64,000 nucleotides of DNA, taken from positions 487,695 through 551,694 of the forward strand of contig NZ_JACHIG010000002.1 of NCBI RefSeq assembly GCF_014203095.1, written 5' to 3'. Source of the stretch: Prosthecobacter vanneervenii. Lineage in GTDB: Bacteria > Verrucomicrobiota > Verrucomicrobiia > Verrucomicrobiales > Verrucomicrobiaceae. The position numbers and the translations under genes are program-made. The notes beneath the pieces are model-generated. The model was given only the letters and a program-made list of their open reading frames with translations. It made no database searches and was not told where the DNA came from. Shown one piece after another: positions 13,301 through 22,300 of the stretch. Position 1 is the stretch's first letter. Each line of letters opens with the position of its first letter.

Positions 13301-16300
13301 CTTGCGGGCGGTGTGGGCACGCTCACGTAGTAGGTGCCCGGAGCGCAGCCGCCAAAGAAGTAGCCGCCACTCGCATCCGTAATGGTGCTCAGCAGCAGAT
13401 TTCCGTCGCTGTCCAGAAGCTGCACCGTAATGCCGGAGATTCCTGTTTCTCCTGAGCCTGGCTCATACAATCCGTTGCCATTCGTGTCTGCAAACACGGT
13501 GTCGCCCACGCTCACACCATCCCCCAGCGCAAAGTCTACCGTGAAGTCCGTGTTCGCATTACCGTCTCCATCATTCACTGGCTCAGTACCCGGCACCAGA
13601 GTGATCAGCGGGCTGTAGATCGGCGTGCCTGGGCCGCCGGGCTGCATGCCGTTGTTGTCGTTGTCCACGCCATTGTCCGTCGTCACCACAGGCCCGGAGC
13701 TTGCAGGCAGCGCCGCAGGCGGATTTACCTGCACGTAGTAGGTGCCGGAGGGCACGTTGCTAAACACATACACACCGCTGCTCGTGGTGGTCACAGGTGC
13801 GGAAATCTCATAGTCGGCATTCACTCCGGTGCCGCCGCGCACGCCATCTGCGCCTGGATGGAAAAGATGCACCACAGCCCCGGCTGCTCCCGGCTCACCG
13901 GCATCCTTGATGCCATTGCGGTTGGTGTCCTGCCATACGTTGTTGCCCAGGCAGAGGCGGGAGTCGGCCACCGCCACCCGCTGGAACACCATCGAATCTT
14001 CCTGCCCATAAGGATTGTCTCCAAACACGCCCATCGTTGTGCCGTCCGAGGAGATGCCATTGCCGCCGTTATAGATGTTCCAGTAGGAGTATGAGACGTC
14101 CTTTGACACCTGGCCGTCAGAAACCAGCAGGTCAGAGATGCGGGTGTAGAGATCTACCGGCGTATCCCACATCACTGCAAAGCTGCCTGTTGAACCACTG
14201 CTGTAGATCGTACCAAGCACTCGACCCGTGTCGCTGATGGCCCCCACGATGCCACCCAGGCTGTCCTGCGGCAGAATGCGCGGCAGATTGGTGCGCGTGC
14301 TGGTCTGCGTGTCATAGACAAACGGCACCGGCACACCTGAAATGCGCTGGCTGGCGCCGATGTAGCGGCCATTGGAGCTGATGCGCCCGCTGTTCAGAGA
14401 GCCGCCGGTGAAGCTGACCACCGTCGTAGGATAGCCCCCCGCAGGACTGCCGCTGAGCACCTTGCCCACACCGCTGCTGTCGATCACCAGGATCTTGGTG
14501 CCGTCCGAGGAGGCATCCAGCACCTGCAGCGTACCAGCGATGGCCGTCCAGGAATTGGTGTTGATGTTCCAAAGCCCGCCCTGGGAGAGCACCGGGCCTC
14601 CAGGGCCGTCCGGGTCCACGGTGCCAAAGGCATACGCGCTGTCATTAGTCAGCGCGCATGGCATGGCGCTCAGGCTGGCGTTGGTGTCATACGGAGTCTT
14701 GAGCCTGGTGGTCGTTCCATTCGTAAAATACCACGGCGCAACGTTCAGCTTGGATCCGCTGGTCCACTTGTCGTAGCCCACGGCATTGCCGCTGTCGTTC
14801 ACATCCTGACCCATCGCATAGGTGTGGTCGGAGGCCAGCAGCGGCACATCGGTGTTAGCCCAGCTCAGCGTGTTGATCACGAATCCACGCGAGGTCAGCC
14901 CCACTCGGATGCCCGTGATCCAGCGCCCGTTTGGAGACATGTTGTACAAGCAATTGCCCGTGCCTGTGGCTTCTCCCCCCAGCACATTCAGACCGAGGCG
15001 TGTCACCTGATACGCACCACCCACGCTTTGGCTCAAAGGTGTGGGGCAGTCGGAAAGCGTGGCACCGGAGATGATGATGCTGCGCGTGATGCTGGTTTGG
15101 CAGGTGGTGGCATCTGTCACGCTCAGCCCCAGCGAATACGTGCCGGATGCCGTGGGCGTTCCGCTGATCACTCCCGTGGAGCTGTTCAGGCTCAGCCCGG
15201 CAGGCAGCGCACCGCTGGTGATGGCGTAGGTGTAAGGTGAGGTGCCGCCCGCCGTGGTAAAGGTCTGCGAGTAAGCCGTCCCCACCATTCCCACAGGCAT
15301 CGTGCCGGGGCTCACACTGATCACCGGACACTGCGGTGTGAGCGTGTAGCTCTGCGTTGCTGCGCAGCCATTGGCATCCGTGGCGCTGATGACAAACGTG
15401 CGCGCGGTGGGGCTCGTGGGCTTGCCACTCAGCACTCCTGTGCTCGTGTTAAAGCTCAGGCCCGCAGGCAGCGTGCCGCTGCTGAGCGCCAGCACATAGG
15501 GAGAGGTGCCGCCGCTGGCGCTGATCGTCTGCGAATACGTGGTGCCTATCGTGATCGTGCTGGAGATGGAGGAGAGGCTCACCACCGGGCAGATCTTCAC
15601 ACTCACCACCTGGTCCTTGATACAGCCATTGGCATCTGTAGCACGCACTGTGAAGCTCGTGCTGGTGGGGTAGGCCGTGCTGGGCGTGCCGCTCAGCACC
15701 CCGTTGCTGCTCAGTGTCAGCCCTGCTGGCGCGGTGCCGCTGCTGATGCCATACGTGTAGGGTGAAGTGCCGCCGTTGGATGTCAGAGTCTGCGAGTAGC
15801 TGGTGCCCACCGTGCCCGCTGCCAGCGTGGCCGGACTTACGCTGATGGCCGGGCAAACCTGAACCGTCAGTGCTGTGGAAGCCTGACAGCCGTTTGCATC
15901 AGTCGCGCGCACCGTCACACTCACGCCAGCGGAGTTGGCTGTTGAAGGTGTGCCGGAGATCACTCCTGTGCTGCTGCCTAAAGTAAGACCTGCAGGCAAG
16001 GTGCCGGAAGTAACCGCCCAGGTGTAAGAAGCAGTGCCGCCACTGGCCGTCAGCGTCTGTGAATAGGCAACACCCACGACCGCCTGTGTCAGCGTGGCGG
16101 GTGCGATGCTCAGCGTGGGGCAGACCGGTGCCAGGGTGTAGGCCTGTGTCTTGGCACAGCCATTGGCATCCGTGGCCTTGACCGTAAAGGTGGCTGATGT
16201 CGTGCTGTTTGGCGTGCCGCTGATGCCCCCCGCGCTGCTAAGCGCAGCCCAGGCTGGCAGAGTGCCGCTGACCAGCGTGTAGGTGTAGGGCGAAGTGCCG

Positions 16301-19300
16301 CCGCTCGCAGAGATCGTCTGCGAATACGCCGTGCCCACCGTCGGCGTCGTCAACGTTGCTGGCGCCATCGCAATCACCGGGCAAACTTGCAGCGCCACCG
16401 TCTGTGATCCCTGGCAGCCGTTCGCGTCATTGACGCGCACCGTGATCGAGCCGGCCGGGCTCACTGCAACAGTCGGCGTGCCGCTGATGACACCCGTGCT
16501 GGCATTCAGCGCCAATCCGGTCGGCAGCGTACCACCGGTGATCGTCCACGAACTGTAGGGGGCTGTGCCGCCAGTAGCGCTCAGTGTCTGTGAGTATGCC
16601 GTGCCCACCGTCCCCTGCGTGAGCGTTGTCGGAGAAATGGTGAGAGTCGGACAGCCAGGTGTGATCGTGTAAGAGCGCGTGCTGGCGCAGCCGTTGGCAT
16701 CCGTCGCCTTCACCGTGAAGGTCGCCGCCGTAGTGGTCGTCGGTGTTCCGCTCAGCACTCCGCCGCTGCTCAGCGTCGCCCACGTCGGCAGCGTCCCGCT
16801 GCTCACCGTGTAAGTATATGGCGAAGCACCCCCGCTTGCAGTGATCGTCTGCGAATACGCCGTCCCCACTGTCGGATTTGGCAATGTCGTCGGCGCCACC
16901 GTCACCACCGGGCACACTTGCAGTGTGTAGCTCTTCGTCACCGCGCACACACTGTAGCTGTCCGTAACAGAGATCGTCACGCTCACTCCTCCCGCGTTGC
17001 TCGTCGTCGGCGTCCCGCTGAGCACTCCACCGCTGCTCAGGCTCAGCCCGGCTGGAAGCGTGCCGCTCGTCACCGTCCATGTGTAGGCCGACGCTCCCCC
17101 CGTCGCCGCAAGCGTCTGCGAATACGCACTGCCCACCGTGGCCTGCGGCAGCGTGGCTGTGGCAATGCTCAGCACCGAGCAGCTCGTCGTGAAGGTCATG
17201 CTCTGCGTGCCCACACACCCGTTGGCATCCGTGGCGCGAATCGTCACACTGCCGCTCGACGGAGTCGTCGGCGTGCCGCTCACCACCCCTGTGCTCGTGT
17301 TCAGCGTCAGGCCCGCAGGCAGCGTGCCGCTGGTCACTGCATAGCTGTAGGGGCTCGCACCGCCAGAGGCTGTGATCGTCTGAGAGTAGGCCACGCCCAC
17401 CGTGCCTGCAGTCGGAGTCGTCGGCGCTATGGACACCACCGGGCAGACCTGCAGCGTCACCGCCTGTGTGCCCTGGCAGCCATTGGCATCATTCACTCGC
17501 ACCGTGATCGTGGTGGCAGGACTGGCGGATGCCGTGGGCGTGCCGCTGATCACACCGGTGCTGGAGTTCAGCGTCAGTCCCGCGGGCAGCGTGCCGCCAG
17601 TGATGGTCCACGTGCCGTAGGGGGCGATGCCCCCGCTGGCACTCAGCGTCTGTGAATAAACCGTGCCCACCGTCCCGAGTGCAAGCGATGTCGGGCTGAT
17701 GCTGATGGTCGGACAGACGGGCGTCACTGTGTAGGCCAGCGTGGACGAGCAGCCATTCGCATCCGTGGCCTTGACCGTAAAGGTGGCCGATGTCGTGCTG
17801 TTTGGCGTGCCGCTCAGCACACCGCCACTGCTCAGCGTCGCCCATGTCGGCAGCGTGCCGCTGGCCAGCGTGTAGGTATAGCTGGAGGCACCGCCGCTCG
17901 CCGTCAGCGTCTGTGAATACGCCGTCCCCACCGTCGGCGTTGTCAGCGTGGTCGGAGCCAAGGTGATGACGGGGCATACCTGCATCGTGAAAGTCTTGGT
18001 GCCAGCACAGGAGTTTGCCGTGCTCGTCGCAGCGATGGTAACACTAACTCCGGCACCGTTGCCGGTGGTGGGTGTGCCACTCAGGACACCGCTGGTCGAA
18101 TTAAGAGTCAGTCCGGCAGGCAGCGTTCCGCTCGTCACCGACCATGTATACACCCCAGAACCGCCCGATGCGGTGAACGTCTGTGAGTAGGCTGTCCCCA
18201 CCGAACCCTGCGGCAGCGACGTGTTGGAGATGGTGATCACCGGGCAGCCCATGGCAAACGTCACCGCCTGCGTGCCCTGGCAGCCGTTCGCATCCGTGAC
18301 ACGGAGAGTCACGTTGGCGCTCGTGCTGGATGTCGGGGTTCCGCTCACCACACCCGTGGAGCTGTTCAGAGTAAGCCCAGCCGGCAGCGTGCCGCTGGCC
18401 ACGGCATACGTGTAGGCCGAAGTGCCGCCGGACGCTGTGAACGTCTGTGTGTAGGCCGTCCCCACCGTGCCCGCGGCTGGTGTCGTCGGCGAGATGGCGA
18501 TGATCGGGCAAACTTGCACTGTCACTGCCTGCGTGGCCTGACAGCCATTCGCATCACTCACACGGAAATTGACTGTGTTGGTGGGGCCGGCAGAAGCCGT
18601 CGGTGTGCCGCTGATCACACCCGTGCTGGCATTCAGCGAGAGTCCCGCAGGCAGCGAACCGCTCGTGATTGTCCATGATCCATAAGGTGCCACGCCACCG
18701 CTGGCCACCAGTGTCTGGGAGTAAGCCGTGCCCACCGTGCCTGCCGCCAGCGTTGTCGGCGTGATAGTGAGAGTCGGGCATGCCGGTGTTATTGTATAGG
18801 AGCGCGTGCTGGCGCAGCCGTTGGCATCCGTCGCCTTCACCGTGAAGGTCGCTGCCGTGGTGTTCGTCGGTGTTCCGCTCAGCACTCCGCCGCTGCTCAG
18901 TGTCGCCCACGTCGGCAGCGTCCCGCTGCTCACCGTATAGGTATATGGCGAAGCCCCCCCGCTCGCGGTGATCGTCTGTGAATACGCCGTACCCACAGTC
19001 GGACTGGTCAATGTCGTCGGCGCCACCGTCACCACCGGACACACCTGCAGTGTGTAGCTCTTCGTCACCGCGCACACACTGTAGCTGTCCGTCACAGAGA
19101 TCGTCACGCTCACTCCTCCCGCGTTGCTCGTCGTCGGCGTGCCGCTGAGCACTCCACCGCTGCTCAGGCTCAGCCCGGCTGGAAGCGTGCCGCTCGTCAC
19201 CGTCCATGTGTAGGCCGACGCTCCTCCCGTGGCCGCAAGCGTCTGCGAATACGCACTGCCCGCCGTGGCCTGCGGCAGCGTGGCTGTGGCAATGCTCAGC

Positions 19301-22300
19301 ACCGAGCAGCTCGTCGTGAAGGTCATGCTCTGCGTGCCCACACACCCGTTGGCATCCGTGGCGCGAATCGTCACACTGCCGCTCGACGGAGTCGTCGGCG
19401 TGCCGCTCACCACCCCTGTGCTCGTGTTCAGCGTCAGGCCCGCAGGCAGCGTGCCGCTGGTCACTGCATAGCTGTAGGGGCTCGCACCGCCAGAGGCTGT
19501 GATCGTCTGAGAGTAGGCCACGCCCACCGTGCCTGCAGTCGGAGTCGTCGGCGCTATGGACACCACCGGGCAGACCTGCAGCGTCACCGCCTGCGTGCCC
19601 TGGCAGCCATTGGCATCATTCACTCGCACAGTGATCGTGGTGGCAGGGCTGGCGGATGCCGTGGGCGTGCCGCTGATCACACCGGTGCTGGAGTTCAGCG
19701 TCAGTCCCGCAGGCAGCGTGCCGCCCGTGATCGTCCATGTGCCATAGGGGGCGATGCCCCCGCTGGCGCTCAGAGTCTGCGAGTAAGCCGTGCCCACCGT
19801 CCCGAGTGCAAGCGATGTCGGGCTGATGCTGATGGTCGGACAGACGGGCGTCACCGTGTAGGCCAGCGTGGAGGAGCAGCTATTGGCATCTGTAAAGCGC
19901 AGCGTGAAGATGGACGTGGTGGTGCTGGTCGGCGTGCCGCTCAGCACCCCCGCAGCGGTGAGCGAGGCCCATGTCGGCAGTGTGCCGCTGGCCAGTGTGC
20001 AGGTATAGGGAGAAGTGCCGCCACCAGGCGTAATGGTCTGCGAATAGGCCGTTCCCACCACAGGGGTCGCCAGTGTGGTGGGAGAAAAAGAAATCACAGG
20101 GCAGACCTGCAGCGTGATGGCACGCGATCCCTGGCAGCCATTCGCGTCATTCGCACGCACAGTGATCGAGGTGGCCGGGCTGGCGGAGGCCGTGGGCGTG
20201 CCGCTGATCACACCGGTGCTGGCATTCAGCGTCAGCCCTGCAGGAAGAGCACCGCTGGTGATCGTCCAGGAGCTGTAGGGTGCCGTGCCGCCAGTGGCGC
20301 TCAGCGTCTGCGAATAGGCGCTGCCCACCGTACCTGTGGCCAGCGCGCTTTGGCTGATGATCACCGTCGGACACACGGGCGTAATCGTGTAGCTCTGCGT
20401 GCTGCTGCAGTTGTTGGAGTCCGTGGACTTCACAGTAAACGTTGCGGAAGTCGTGCTGGTGGGCGTGCCGCTCAGCACACCCGCGCTGCTGAGAGTAGCC
20501 CAGGATGGCAGTGCACCGCTGCTCACAGTGTAGGTGTAGGTACCCGAGCCACCGGAGGAAGTGATGCTTTGAGAATAAGCCGTGCCCACTGTGGGCGTTG
20601 GCAGAATGGCTGGAGTGATGGAAACCACCGGGCAGATCTGGAAGGTGACCACCTGGGTGCCCTGGCAGCCATAGTTGTCGTTCACACGTACCGTCACAGA
20701 TGTGGAAGGACTGGCCGAGGCCGTGGGCGTACCGCTGATCACGCCCGTGCTGGCATTCAGCGTCAGCCCTGCAGGCAGCGTCCCGCTTGTTACTGTCCAG
20801 CTGCTGTAAGGAGCTGTGCCACCGCTGGCGCTCAGCGTCTGCGAGTAAGCCGTGCCCACCAGGCCCGCCGCCAGCGTGCTCGGCGTGATGCTGATCGAGG
20901 GGCACACTGGCGTGATGGTGTAGCTCATAGAGCCCGTGCAGCCTGCTGAATCCGTGGCGCGTGCCGTGATGGTAGCGGCCGCGCTGCTCGTGGCCGTGCC
21001 ACTGATGACACCCGTGCTCGTGTTCAGGGAAAGCCCGGTCGGAAGCGTGCCGCTGGTCAGCGCCCAAGTGTAAGGAGAAAGTCCACCTGTAGCAGTCAGC
21101 GTCTGAGTGAAGGAGCTGCCAACCGTAGGCGTGTTAAGCGTGGCTGGAGCAACCGTCACCGCTGGACACGTGGGCGTGATGCTGTAGGCCAGCGTGCCGG
21201 TGCATCCCTTGGCATCGGTCGCTCGCAGTGTGAAGCTCGTGGCGCTGGAACTGGTCACCGTTCCGGAGAGCACTCCCGTGGAGGTGTTCAGCGTCAGCCC
21301 GGCGGGCAGAGTGCCTGTAGCCACAGCAAAGGTGTAAGGAGAGTTTCCACCGCTGGCGCTCACCGTCTGAGAATACGCCGTTCCTACGGTCGGAGTCGGC
21401 AGCGTGCTGGGAGAAACTGTCACCGTGCTGCAAGTGATCGGGATCAGGTAATCTTCCACTTCACCAGGGCCATCCGCCCCCGTGGGTCCGGGATTGCTGA
21501 CCGCAGTAATGCGGAAACGCGCTCCCACACTGCCCACCGCCGCGCTTGCCGGCACATTGAAAGTGTAGGTCTGGTTGGCACCGCTCGTCCCGGTCGGGAT
21601 CGTCACATTGCTGATGATCTGGTCATTCGCATCAGTCAGCGACCCATTGTTGTTAAAGTCGATCCAGCCGTTCAGAAAGGCAGGCGCTCCGGTCGTGTTG
21701 GTCACCTTGACTGTCACCGTCATGCCCGTGGCTCCCTGCACCACGCTGCCGGGCAGCGTCACACCATCTTCGTCATCCAGCCAGGCCAGGTCATCGGCCG
21801 TAGCTGCGGTGTTGAAGGCCGCAGGGATGTCGTAGTCGATCTGCGTCCCCATCAGCAGGGAGGTGTACATCGTGTCACGCGCCACCGGAAAGATGGAGTA
21901 GTCGCCAAAGTCATCCAACACCTGCGTAAACTCATAGCGCATGGCACCACCAGAGACTTGGTTCACACAAGCGTTGGCAGTGATGACGGTGGCGATGCCT
22001 GTGGTTTTATCCAGGGAGTAGTGGGCGGTGCCGGCCTGCGCGTAGAGGGTGCCATAGCCGTCAGTGGAAAGGCCAAAGACGTTGCTGATGGCGGTGCCGC
22101 CGGAGGTTCTGATTTGCCCCACCAGTTGGGTGGCCGTGCCACCAGCAGGCACCTTGTACAAATAGAAGGTGGTGAAGCTGCTGTTTGCCACGGCGTAGTA
22201 GAGCTCGTTCCCGATCCACGCCAGATCTCCGGCGCTGGCCAGCGCCTGCCCGTCCGGCGTTGTGGCGGGAGAGCTGAATATAAGGGTCGGTGTGGTGATG

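Larger units (their letters stand above)
15055..21430 (-). repeat. Array of 24 PIG (putative Ig) repeats
   Basis: Twenty-four consecutive units occur, each close to 265 nt (about 88 residues), counted from the repeated CP-coding boundary. A typical unit reads VGTAYSQTLSASGG, LPAGLTLNASTGVISGTPT, then ATDANGC and a final CP. The spacing stays constant across the array, which argues for unequal recombination or strong length selection. Each unit carries two cysteines about 11-12 residues apart around the repeat junction. These are protein-coding repeats, not CRISPR or non-coding satellites. Confidence 0.9.

Noticed and set aside
16427-19345. Two near-identical 263-codon minus-strand frames starting MCGHAEHDLHDELLG
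   Set aside because: They lie in another frame of the giant gene. Their similarity only reflects the DNA duplication.
15055-21430. Regularly spaced repeats that could suggest a CRISPR array or satellite DNA
   Set aside because: The period is 265 nt, units vary in sequence and translate in one frame into Ig-like repeats, so they are coding.
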